Positions 35,538-43,429 of a stretch of DNA of 54,320 nt are shown here, in pieces (positions within the stretch are counted from its first letter, which is position 1; every line of letters starts with the position of its first letter). Under the pieces are notes generated by a model, which saw nothing but the letters and a program-made list of their open reading frames with translations, was not told the DNA's origin and searched no databases. The DNA is from Pseudomonadota bacterium. GTDB taxonomy: Bacteria > Desulfobacterota > Desulfobulbia > Desulfobulbales > Desulfocapsaceae. The stretch lies in NCBI GenBank assembly GCA_018821785.1, contig JAHJLI010000090.1:1-54320 (forward strand). Direction: 5' to 3'. Position numbers and translations under genes: made by a program.

Positions 35538-36782
35538 CTATTCGACTCTTTGTAGCAAGTACTTTCTTATCAGGTCCAGACCGCTTTGGGCAGTGATTTC
35601 CCGAATATGTTCCCGATCGCCGCGAAAATGAAACTTGGTAACCCAGTTTTCTTCCTCGGTGGCAATGGCAATATACACCGTGCCGATCGGTTTGTCTTTC
35701 GTTCCGCCGGCCGGCCCGGCAATGCCGGTAACCGCCAGGGCAATATCGGCTCCGCTTCCAGTTAGAATCCCAACAGCCATGGCCTCAGCCGTCTCTCTGC
35801 TGACTGCGCCATGTGTTTCAAGCAGTTGCGGGGAAATGCTGAGGTAATGGGCCTTCATGCTATTGGCATAGGAGACAATTCCACCGAGAAAATAGGCTGA
35901 ACTGCCGGGTGTATCGGTAATTTTCCTGCAGATAAGTCCTCCGGTACAGGATTCAGCAACGGCCAGTTGGAGATGGCGCTCAACCAGCAATTTTCCGACA
36001 ACCATTTCCATATTATCCCGGTCGTAACCGTAGATCGAATCACCCAGTACTGTACTTATGGCCTGGCATGAAGATTTGAACAACCGCCTGGCATTATTGT
36101 TTTTTTTGTCACGGACCGTGAGGCTGAGGTGCACTTCGGGAAAGACCGGATAATAGCCGATGTGCACGTCGGAGCTGAGATCGAGGGTATTTATGCGTCG
36201 ATTCACCTCGGTCTCCGGCAGATTAAAGATTCGAAAAATTCGCTGATAGGTCGTCAAACGATGGTCTTTTTGCCATGCTGAAAGTTTTGGCAATACCTGC
36301 TCAACCAGGAGGTGTTTCATCTGGCTAGGGATGCCGGGCAGAAAGAAAATCGGTTTGTCGTCATGGATGAGCTGATAGCCGGCCATTCGCGATTGAGGGC
36401 TCAGTGCCTCGGCCCCCGATGGCAGCCAGGCAAGTTTTTCAAGTTGACTGACCGGAGTACTGGTGATTTCGTCGAGGTGAGTGCGGATGTTGGAAAGAAT
36501 TTCAAAATTGGGCATGGTGGGTCGATTGAGGGCTTTGGACACAGCTTCATTGGTCAGATCGTCGTCAGTGCTGCCAAGTCCGCCGGTTACCAGAACGGCA
36601 TCGGCACGACTGAGGGCCTGTTTCAGCGCTTCTCCAATGAGACTGGGGGTGTCGCCAATGGTATTCATGCCATAAATCTCATATCCGGCCTCAAAGAGAT
36701 TTCTGGCAGCAAAACCGCTTGTGGTATTGAGGATTCTCCCGGAGGTCAGTTCGTCGCCGATGGCTATGATTTCTATCTTCAT
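35538..36782 (-). CDS. cinA: CinA, competence/damage-inducible protein (nicotinamide-nucleotide amidase)
   Basis: This 414-residue protein joins a molybdopterin-binding-like domain (EIIAIGDELTSGRILNTTSG... VLVTGGLGSTDDDLT; residues 1-170) to a C-terminal CinA domain (AVAESCTGGLICRKITDTPGSS; about 250-410). The latter hydrolyses nicotinamide mononucleotide to nicotinate mononucleotide in NAD recycling. Its start overlaps the stop of mtaB by 4 bp, so it is translationally coupled in the mnmA-mtaB-cinA operon, with recA downstream. Confidence 0.95.
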   Translation of the reverse strand: MKIEIIAIGDELTSGRILNTTSGFAARNLFEAGYEIYGMNTIGDTPSLIGEALKQALSRADAVLVTGGLGSTDDDLTNEAVSKALNRPTMPNFEILSNIRTHLDEITSTPVSQLEKLAWLPSGAEALSPQSRMAGYQLIHDDKPIFFLPGIPSQMKHLLVEQVLPKLSAWQKDHRLTTYQRIFRIFNLPETEVNRRINTLDLSSDVHIGYYPVFPEVHLSLTVRDKKNNNARRLFKSSCQAISTVLGDSIYGYDRDNMEMVVGKLLVERHLQLAVAESCTGGLICRKITDTPGSSAYFLGGIVSYANSMKAHYLSISPQLLETHGAVSRETAEAMAVGILTGSGADIALAVTGIAGPAGGTKDKPIGTVYIAIATEEENWVTKFHFRGDREHIREITAQSGLDLIRKYLLQRVE

Positions 36783-38095
36783 ATTTCGTTTATTTCTCCA
36801 AAAACAGAGTTACCTTGTAATTCAAGAAGTTTGATGGGTACAACACCGTGCCGCAGCTCGTCGGGTCCTAAAAAAGTGACGGCAATATAGTTGGTGGTAA
36901 ACCCCTTCAACATCCCGTTTTCGTCCCGGCGACCTTCGACGAGCACCGGCCAGGTGCGACCAAGCTGACTTTGGCAAAAGGCAGTTTTTTTTAAGTCGCT
37001 CAGTTGCCTGAGACTTGCAACTCTCTGGTCCTTAACTGCCTTTGACACCTGCTTGTCAAAGCCTGCGGCCTTGGTTCCGGGACGTATCGAGTAGGGGAAG
37101 ACATGCAGGTAGCTGAAGTCAAGTGACTGCAAAAATGTCTGGCTGTCGGCAAATTGGGCGTCGGTTTCACCGGGAAAACCAACGAGGATGTCAATTCCGA
37201 TAGCCGCATCCGGTAAATATTTTCTGCAAAGAGTTATTATCTCACGGAACTGCTCTGTGCTGTAGCGTCGGTTCATCCGGGTGAGAATTTCGTCATGACC
37301 GCTCTGCAGAGGAATATGCAGATGAGGCTGGATATTTTTCCTGCCCTGCATAAGGGTAAGAAGAGTTGTGTCGATCTCCAGAGGTTCGAGAGAACTTATC
37401 CGGTAGGCAACCTCCGGGGTGGCAAGCGACAGCGTATCAAGGAGCGTGATCAGTGTTGGTGAATCAAGGAGATCTTTGCCGTAGTTGCCGAGATGAATGC
37501 CGGTGAGGACAATCTCCTTGTGTCCATGAGCGGCAAAGACCTTTGCCTGGTCGAGTACTTCTGGTACCGGCAGGCTGCGGCTTGGGCCTCGGGTGTAGGG
37601 AACAATGCAGTAGGTGCAAAAACTTTCGCAACCGTCCTGGATGCGCAGATAGGCGCGAACTCGGTCAGCAAAACGGCGAACCGGCAGGCGGCAGATCTCT
37701 TTTGCCCTGGCTATATCTCCGAGGAGAACCTGTTGGCTGCCGGTCGAGCCTGCCAGGGCCTGGCTTACGAGTTTACCTTTTTGGCTGTTGCCGATCAGGG
37801 TATATGTCCTGTCCTGCAACTCTTTGTCCCCAGCCAGATCATCTGCGGCAATCTCGGCATAACAGCCGCAGATGATAATCTCTGCCCCGGGATTTTTCCG
37901 TAGGGCCTTGTGAATAGCTTGACGCGACTGGGCCCCAGCACTGCCGGTTACGGCGCAGGTATTGATGACCACGATATCTGCCCGGCCGTTACGGGCAACA
38001 ACGGTCAAGCCGGCATCCTCAAAGCCTGCTTTGAAGGACGCTGACTCGTATTGATTGACCTTGCAGCCAAGTGTCGTGATAAGCACCTTCTTCAT
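36779..38095 (-). CDS. mtaB: tRNA threonylcarbamoyladenosine (t6A37) methylthiotransferase MtaB
   Basis: A radical SAM enzyme that adds a methylthio group to t6A37 of tRNAs reading ANN codons. The 438 residues contain the N-terminal UPF0004 domain with three cluster cysteines (LGCKVNQYES, INTCAVTG, ICGCYAE), the radical SAM triad CESFCTYC with IVPYTRGPSRS, and a C-terminal TRAM-like region. The LGCKVNQ start is characteristic of MtaB rather than MiaB or RimO. The gene overlaps cinA downstream and mnmA upstream by 4 bp each. Confidence 0.93.
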   Translation of the reverse strand: MKKVLITTLGCKVNQYESASFKAGFEDAGLTVVARNGRADIVVINTCAVTGSAGAQSRQAIHKALRKNPGAEIIICGCYAEIAADDLAGDKELQDRTYTLIGNSQKGKLVSQALAGSTGSQQVLLGDIARAKEICRLPVRRFADRVRAYLRIQDGCESFCTYCIVPYTRGPSRSLPVPEVLDQAKVFAAHGHKEIVLTGIHLGNYGKDLLDSPTLITLLDTLSLATPEVAYRISSLEPLEIDTTLLTLMQGRKNIQPHLHIPLQSGHDEILTRMNRRYSTEQFREIITLCRKYLPDAAIGIDILVGFPGETDAQFADSQTFLQSLDFSYLHVFPYSIRPGTKAAGFDKQVSKAVKDQRVASLRQLSDLKKTAFCQSQLGRTWPVLVEGRRDENGMLKGFTTNYIAVTFLGPDELRHGVVPIKLLELQGNSVFGEINEI

Positions 38096-39144
38096 TGCGG
38101 CGATTTCTCTCCAACGATGATTCCCGAGCCCAGGAGCTCGGCGTCGTCGTATACTACCGCAAATTGTCCCGGAGTAATGGCTCGCTGTGGCTCATCAAAG
38201 ACGAATTCCCCTGAACCGTCGTCCTGCAGGGCAAGTTTTGCAATTGAACCGGGGTGACTGTAGCGGATACGTACTGTATACATTTTCTTCGTATCAGGCG
38301 GGGATCCGGAAAGCCAGTGGAATTTCTCCGCAAGGATGCGGCCCTTGAGCAGGTCACTGTTGCTGCCGACGATCACCGCATTTTTTTCGACATCGAGACC
38401 TACGACATATAAGGGGGTTTCGAAAGGAATACCAAGGCCCCGGCGTTGACCAATGGTATAATGAAAAAGTCCCCGATGGCTGCCCAGACGTTTGCCGGAG
38501 GTCGAAATGATCGGCCCGATAGTATCTTCACCTTTTGCCTGGCTTTCGAGAAAATTGCCAAGCTCATTATTGCCCAAAAAACATACATCCTGACTTTCCA
38601 GCCCATGAAAATCATCAAAGCCGTGTTCCTCAACAAAGCGGTAGGTACTCTCCTTGGTGCGGTCGCCCAAAGGGAAGATAATCTTCGCCAACTGCGCCTG
38701 GCTAAGGCGAGAGAGAAAATAGGATTGATCTTTTTTCGGGTCGCTCCCTTTATAAAGGCGATGGATATTGTCTGTTTTCAGGATCTGGGCATAGTGGCCG
38801 GTGGCCATTCCAGTCATGCCGAAAGAAAGCATGGCATCCATAAACAGGCCGAATTTGATCTCGCGGTTGCAGATGACACAGGGGTTAGGAGTAAGTCCTC
38901 TGAAATAACTGGCGGAAAAATAGTCCAGCACCTTTTCTGTAAAGGGCCGGCTCAGATCGATAACCCGAAGGGAGATACCAAGACGCGTGGCAATCGACCG
39001 AACCCTTTCCTCTTGGGCGGCTAAATTGGGCTGGGCGAGGTGCATGAAAAAACCCTCGACCTGGTAGTGGTCGCGAAGCAGCAGGGCACAGGCAGTTGAA
39101 TCAACGCCGCCGCTCATGGCTATGCCGATACGTGTATCTTTCAC
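38092..39144 (-). CDS. mnmA: tRNA-specific 2-thiouridylase MnmA
   Basis: Makes 2-thiouridine at the wobble position of Lys, Glu and Gln tRNAs. The 350-residue enzyme has the PP-loop SGGVDST near residue 10, the catalytic cysteine pair (NPCVICN, and Cys in ESQDVCFLG), the GHYA motif and the beta-barrel end (YTIGQRRGLG; VRIRYSH). It begins a three-gene operon with mtaB and cinA, and together with the nearby U32 gene makes a tRNA-modification neighbourhood. Confidence 0.96.
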   Translation of the reverse strand: MKDTRIGIAMSGGVDSTACALLLRDHYQVEGFFMHLAQPNLAAQEERVRSIATRLGISLRVIDLSRPFTEKVLDYFSASYFRGLTPNPCVICNREIKFGLFMDAMLSFGMTGMATGHYAQILKTDNIHRLYKGSDPKKDQSYFLSRLSQAQLAKIIFPLGDRTKESTYRFVEEHGFDDFHGLESQDVCFLGNNELGNFLESQAKGEDTIGPIISTSGKRLGSHRGLFHYTIGQRRGLGIPFETPLYVVGLDVEKNAVIVGSNSDLLKGRILAEKFHWLSGSPPDTKKMYTVRIRYSHPGSIAKLALQDDGSGEFVFDEPQRAITPGQFAVVYDDAELLGSGIIVGEKSPQ

Positions 39145-39315
39145 TCTCGTTATTGCAATCCCGAGCCAGGTGCTCTATGAAAGGGGTTGAAAAATAATCC
39201 TTCGTACATACATGTCGGTGATCTGTGGAGGTCCGGGGGCTTCGACTCCTTCCGGTCTCAGGCCTCAGAATTACAGGATGAACAGGAAAAAAATAACGAT
39301 TTACAATACTCGACC

Positions 39316-40587
39316 ATGAATAAAAATGAAAGCGCCAATGGCTTACGCATGGTGTTGCCGGAGCTGCTCGCACCTGCCGGAACCTACGAGAAATTGGTGA
39401 CAGCCGTACACTACGGTGCTGATGCGGTGTATCTTGGAGGTAAACAATTTAGTCTCAGGGAAAAAGCCGGGAACTTCACCGAAGAGTCGATGCGGGATGG
39501 AGTGAACTACGCCCACAAGCATGGCTCCAAGGTGTATGTGACTGTCAATATTTTAGCCCATAACCGGGATCTTGAAGGCCTGGAGGAGTATCTGTTGAGC
39601 CTCAGGAAGATGGAGGTAGACGCTCTGATTATTTCCGATCCGGGGATTCTTAGTGTGGCCCGAAAGATTGTGCCCGATCTCCCGATCCATCTCTCCACCC
39701 AGGCCAATGTCACCAATCATGCTGCCGCCTCTTTTTGGCTTTGCCAGGGGGTTGTAAGGTTAAATCTGGCAAGGGAACTGTCCCTTACCGAAATCTGCCA
39801 GATCCGAGCGCAAACGGTCGGCGAACTGGAAGTTTTTGTGCACGGCGCCCTGTGTATTTCCTATTCAGGGCGGTGCATGCTTTCCAATTATATGACCGGT
39901 CGTGATGCCAATCGCGGCCACTGTGCCCATCCCTGCCGCTTCAGTTATGCCCTGGTTGAAGAAAAAAGGCCAGGCGAATATTTCCCGGTGGAGGAGGATG
40001 AGCGTGGCACCTACATCTTTAACTCCAAGGATCTTTGCCTTCTTGAGATGCTGCCGCTGTTGGTTGCGGCCGGGGTTGATTCCCTGAAAATTGAAGGCAG
40101 GATGAAATCGATTTTTTATGTTGGTGGAGTGGTTCGGGTGTATAGAGCTGCTCTTGATTATCTCGGCAGTCTGCCGGCTGAGGCGTGGGAAGATCCGGGG
40201 GCAATTCGTCTGCCCGACCTGTTCATGGAGGAAATTCGTCGCACCGGAACACGGGGCTTTACCAAAAACTTCATCACTGAGCGGCCCGGCAGTTCTGAAA
40301 TGCTTTACCTGTCTTCTCGTGCGACGCAAAGCTATGAACCGGTAGCTGTGATTCTGCAACCCGGCAGTCGCCCTTTAGTTGAGTTACGCAACCAAGTCAT
40401 GGTCGGTGAGCAGATAGAGTATATGAATCGAGGAATTGATGTGCAGTTGCTAAGAATCACCCACATGCAGGGAGAGGATGGCAATTCACTTCAAAAGGCC
40501 AATCCTGGAAATAGAATACTCATAACAATTGAGCCTGAACTCCAGATGGGCGAGACAAACGGTATTCTGAGGCGAAAGAAAGTGTGA
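39316..40587 (+). CDS. U32 family protein, TrhP-like tRNA hydroxylation factor
   Basis: About 423 residues of the peptidase U32 family. The family core is ELLAPAGTYEKLVTAVHYGADAVYLGG, then LSTQANVTNHAAASFW, VFVHGALCISYSGRCMLSNYMTGRDANRGHCAHPCR with four conserved cysteines, and SLKIEGRMKS. U32 proteins of this branch act in prephenate-dependent hydroxylation of tRNA wobble uridine rather than as true peptidases. Cysteines (three in CISYSGRC...CAHPC) are likely Fe-S ligands. The start is uncertain: ATG at 39316 has no clear SD, and an earlier TTG (39187) would add 43 poorly protein-like residues. It is divergent from mnmA. Confidence 0.88.
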   Translation: MNKNESANGLRMVLPELLAPAGTYEKLVTAVHYGADAVYLGGKQFSLREKAGNFTEESMRDGVNYAHKHGSKVYVTVNILAHNRDLEGLEEYLLSLRKMEVDALIISDPGILSVARKIVPDLPIHLSTQANVTNHAAASFWLCQGVVRLNLARELSLTEICQIRAQTVGELEVFVHGALCISYSGRCMLSNYMTGRDANRGHCAHPCRFSYALVEEKRPGEYFPVEEDERGTYIFNSKDLCLLEMLPLLVAAGVDSLKIEGRMKSIFYVGGVVRVYRAALDYLGSLPAEAWEDPGAIRLPDLFMEEIRRTGTRGFTKNFITERPGSSEMLYLSSRATQSYEPVAVILQPGSRPLVELRNQVMVGEQIEYMNRGIDVQLLRITHMQGEDGNSLQKANPGNRILITIEPELQMGETNGILRRKKV

Positions 40588-40711
40588 TCGGGCGTGGCCG
40601 ATTTACCATGCCTGATGCAATGAAAAAGCCTCGTCTTGCCAAGACCGGCCGGCGGCTGATGAAAACGACTGTGCAGTAGGTTATCTCTACGTCGGCAACC
40701 TTTTCAGCGCC

Positions 40712-40948
40712 CTAGGAATAATTTTGTGCGCATTTTTGGCTGAAAATTATTTCGTGAGGATACGTTTCTCTTTTGCCGGGGTTCTTTTTTTCAAAGAGCT
40801 TTTTCTCAAGAAAATTCAGCAGGTCTTTTTGAGTGTAACAGCCTTTGTGATTCATTTTGAATTCATTGAAGATCCTGTGTTGCATGTCCTCGTCGGTGGC
40901 ATCCCAGCGTGAAAAAATACTCTCTCTTCTTGTTGGCGGTGTGCACAT
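40712..40948 (-). CDS. Small hypothetical protein
   Basis: A 78-residue charged, helical protein (MCTPPTRRESIFSRWDATDE, then DMQHRIFNEFKMNHKGCYTQ) preceded by GAGGG about 9 nt upstream of its ATG. It is rich in Lys and Glu with a single hydrophobic helix (QKDLLNFLEKKLFEKK) and three cysteines. I recognise no family. Its codon use looks natural and the gap would otherwise be empty, so it is probably a real small gene, but this is unconfirmed. Confidence 0.45.
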   Translation of the reverse strand: MCTPPTRRESIFSRWDATDEDMQHRIFNEFKMNHKGCYTQKDLLNFLEKKLFEKKNPGKRETYPHEIIFSQKCAQNYS

Positions 40949-41161
40949 GGTTTGTTCCCTCAGAATATTGGTTGTCGGTTGTTGTCTTTATTTCAAGAAT
41001 AAGAGTCGATTCTTACAAATATCTTACAAAAGTTAAGAAAAAAGAAAAAACAGCGATTTTGTTGAGTACATGGGTTTTTCAAGAGTAGTTGTACCGGGAC
41101 GACTTATAGGTCGGGCTTTTTTAAATTTTCATGCGTTTCCTGGAAAATCAGTGTATTCTAA

Positions 41162-41186
41162 AGCCTCTCCGTCGAGCGGAGGGGCT
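41162..41186 (+). other. Stable hairpin upstream of the S4 protein
   Basis: AGCCTCTCC (41162-41170) pairs with GGAGGGGCT (41178-41186), nine pairs with one G-T, around a 7-nt loop, 27 bp before the hslR start. No T-run follows. It could be a leader structure or the end of an upstream transcript. The surrounding 40949-41213 shows no other gene. Confidence 0.4.
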
Positions 41187-41213
41187 AGTCAAGTAAACAG
41201 GGGTGTTCTGCCG

Positions 41214-41606
41214 ATGGAAAACAGCACTGAAATTGTCAGACTAGATAAATGGTTGTGGGCTGCCAGGTTTTTCAAAACCCGCTCGCTTGCCTCGCAGGCG
41301 GTGAACGGCGGCAAGGTTCATGTCAACGGCAATCGGGGAAAGGCGGCACATAGTGTTGTGGTTGGCGATAATCTGATTATTACCATCGGCACGATGCAGT
41401 TTCATGTAGCAGTTCTGGCTACCTGCAAATTCAGGCGACCTGCTCCGGAAGCGCGGCTTTTGTATGCCGAAACAGCTGAAAGTATTGCCGCCAGAGAAGA
41501 ACAGCGGGAAATGAAAAAAATGATCAATGCCGGTTTCTCCGCACCTGCCCAAAAACCTGGAAAACGTGATCGAAGAAAGATCAGGTCTTTCACGAGAAAC
41601 GACTAA
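41214..41606 (+). CDS. hslR: S4 domain RNA-binding protein (Hsp15-like)
   Basis: A 130-residue protein whose start (IVRLDKWLWAARFFKTRSLASQAVNGGKVHVNGNRGK) is a classic S4 RNA-binding domain of the HslR/Hsp15 type. Hsp15 binds free 50S subunits carrying a nascent chain and helps recycle stalled ribosomes. A basic C-terminal tail (KPGKRDRRKIRSF) supports RNA binding. AGGGG stands upstream of the ATG at 41214; longer open sequence before it is not conserved in character. Repeat element C starts directly after the stop codon. Confidence 0.88.
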   Translation: MENSTEIVRLDKWLWAARFFKTRSLASQAVNGGKVHVNGNRGKAAHSVVVGDNLIITIGTMQFHVAVLATCKFRRPAPEARLLYAETAESIAAREEQREMKKMINAGFSAPAQKPGKRDRRKIRSFTRND

Positions 41607-41676
41607 CTCCGATAATCGGGATAAGCATCTTGACGAAATTCGTTAAGAAAAACAAACAACGAATTTCTAAGGTATT
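41607..41676 (+). repeat. Interspersed two-hairpin element, copy C (upstream of purH)
   Basis: On the plus strand it reads CTCCGATAATCGGG, then ATAAGCATCTTGACGAAATT, then CGTTAAGAAAAACAAACAAC and GAATTTCTAAGGTATT. The inner stem GAAATTCGTT/AACGAATTTC is perfect over ten pairs. The first hairpin is CCGATAATCGG. It starts at the base after the hslR stop and ends 14 nt before the purH start codon, so it fills nearly the whole gap between the two genes. Confidence 0.8.
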
Positions 41677-41690
41677 AACGTGAGGGAAAT

Positions 41691-42311
41691 ATGCACAAAA
41701 TAGAGCGAGCGCTGATAAGTCTCACCGATAAATCCGGAATCGAGGTGTTTGCCTCGGAGCTGGTAAAACTCGGCATCGACCTGCTTTCAACCGGAGGGAC
41801 TGCGAAAAAACTGCGGGATGCAGGGCTCACTGTTATGGATGTCTCGGAATTCACAGGCTTTCCTGAAATGCTTGATGGGCGGGTCAAAACCCTGCATCCG
41901 AAGGTACACGGCGGCATCCTCAACCAGAGGGCCAATAGCGATCATCAACAGCAATGTGCTGCCTATGGACTGTGTAACATCGATCTCATCGCCGTCAATC
42001 TCTATGCCTTTGAGAAGACGGTTGCTGATCCGAACTGCAGTCTGGCAGATGCTATTGAAAATATCGATATCGGGGGACCCACGATGTTGCGGGCTGCGGC
42101 CAAGAATTTTCACGACGTGACGGTCATTGTCGATCCCTCCGACTATCCGCTGGTTCTTCAGGAAATCAAGGCAACCGGCAATACTACTTTAAAAACCCGC
42201 TTTTATCTGATGAAAAAAGTTTTTGCCCTCACCTCCGTCTATGACACGGCGATATCCAGGTGGTTAGAAAAGGTGGATATTCAGACAAACAACTATTTTG
42301 AGGGAGAATAA
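41691..42311 (+). CDS. purH: Stand-alone IMP cyclohydrolase (N-terminal PurH domain)
   Basis: Closes the ring of FAICAR to give IMP, the last step of purine synthesis. At 206 residues it holds only the MGS-fold cyclohydrolase half of Pur[57 protein letters not shown] and [16 protein letters not shown]. The AICAR transformylase half (about 300 residues in bifunctional PurH) is absent. A separate AICAR transformylase must be encoded elsewhere. It starts an operon with purN and pyrR, with GAGGG before the ATG and element C just upstream. Confidence 0.9.
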   Translation: MHKIERALISLTDKSGIEVFASELVKLGIDLLSTGGTAKKLRDAGLTVMDVSEFTGFPEMLDGRVKTLHPKVHGGILNQRANSDHQQQCAAYGLCNIDLIAVNLYAFEKTVADPNCSLADAIENIDIGGPTMLRAAAKNFHDVTVIVDPSDYPLVLQEIKATGNTTLKTRFYLMKKVFALTSVYDTAISRWLEKVDIQTNNYFEGE

Positions 42312-42314
42312 AAA

Positions 42315-42902
42315 ATGCTGAAAATGGCTGTTTTGCTGTCTGGGAGCGGACGAACGCTTGATAACTTTCATGAGCGGATACAAAAAGGGAGTCTCGCAGG
42401 ACAGATCCAGGTGGTTGTTTCCAACGTCAAAGATGTCCTCGGGCTCACCAAGGCAAAAAAATATGGCTATCCTGCCTTCTATTGCAGCGACAACACCGGA
42501 ATAAACACTGTTTTACAAGACTATGATATTGATATCGTTTGTCTTGCCGGCTATTTGAAGCTCTACACCCCACCGTTGAAACTTGCCCGAGCGGTGATCA
42601 ATATTCACCCTGCTCTTATTCCCAGTTTTTGTGGCGACGGGTTTTATGGTCATCATGTTCATAGTGGGGTAAAGGCACGTGGCTGTATGGTGAGTGGTTG
42701 CACGGTACATTTTGCCAATGAAAAGTTCGATGAGGGGCCCATCATCCTGCAAAAATGTGTCGAACTGGCGTATGAAGATGATATCGATACCATCGCTGAC
42801 AAGGTATTCGCAATCGAGTGTGAGGCCTTTCCTGAGGCAATCAACAGGGTTAATGAGCGGGGAATTGATTTTTTCTGGGAGAGGGTAAGAGGTTCAGTAT
42901 GA
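42315..42902 (+). CDS. purN: Phosphoribosylglycinamide formyltransferase
   Basis: Transfers a formyl group from 10-formyltetrahydrofolate to GAR, the third step of purine synthesis. The 195-residue enzyme has the early VLLSGSGRTLDNF loop, the catalytic Asn-His of INIHPALIPSF, His in the GHHVHSGV stretch, and the Asp in EGPIILQ near KFDEGPII. The Gly-rich loop reads SGSGRTLDN rather than SGNGSNLQ, a subgroup variation. It follows purH by 3 bp and its stop overlaps pyrR by 4 bp. Confidence 0.92.
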   Translation: MLKMAVLLSGSGRTLDNFHERIQKGSLAGQIQVVVSNVKDVLGLTKAKKYGYPAFYCSDNTGINTVLQDYDIDIVCLAGYLKLYTPPLKLARAVINIHPALIPSFCGDGFYGHHVHSGVKARGCMVSGCTVHFANEKFDEGPIILQKCVELAYEDDIDTIADKVFAIECEAFPEAINRVNERGIDFFWERVRGSV

Positions 42903-43429
42903 ACAAAAGAGTTATCATGTCGGCCCAGGATATCGATCTGGCCATTCAACGGATTGTCCTGCAAATTCTAGAAAAAAACCATGGTCGTGGTTCCATTGCC
43001 ATAGTAGGAATTCATACCTGCGGGGTGTATGTGGCAAGAAGGATTCATGCAGGTATCGAAAGCCAGATTGATGGAAACATTCCCTTCGGATCCCTTGATA
43101 TCAACCTGTATCGCGATGACTGGAGTCTGATCAGCCAAAACCCGATTGTTAAAACCACGGAAATCACCTTTGATGTCGACAATACCAACCTGATCCTTGT
43201 CGATGACGTGATTTTTACCGGACGCACCATTCGCGCCGCCATGGATGCAATCATGGATTATGGGCGTCCCAACACCATCCAGTTGGCGGCACTTGTCGAC
43301 CGGGGTGGCAGGGAGCTGCCTATCCAGCCTGATTTTACCGGTATGATCACCGGAATCTTGCAAAATGAACGGATCAAGGTCGTGCTGAACGCTGAAGGTG
43401 AGGATGGTGAGGTCATCATAGAAAGCTGA
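42899..43429 (+). CDS. pyrR: PyrR, pyrimidine attenuator and uracil phosphoribosyltransferase
   Basis: The 176-residue PRTase carries the PRPP loop LILVDDVIFTGRTIRAAMDA and a hood region LIINLYRDDWSLI-like segment. In Gram-positives PyrR binds pyr mRNA and terminates it when UMP is high; in other bacteria this role is less clear. No PyrR binding loop is evident nearby. The start overlaps purN by 4 bp and the stop overlaps the U32 gene start by 1 bp, so the purine, pyrimidine and U32 genes form one operon. Confidence 0.93.
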   Translation: MNKRVIMSAQDIDLAIQRIVLQILEKNHGRGSIAIVGIHTCGVYVARRIHAGIESQIDGNIPFGSLDINLYRDDWSLISQNPIVKTTEITFDVDNTNLILVDDVIFTGRTIRAAMDAIMDYGRPNTIQLAALVDRGGRELPIQPDFTGMITGILQNERIKVVLNAEGEDGEVIIES

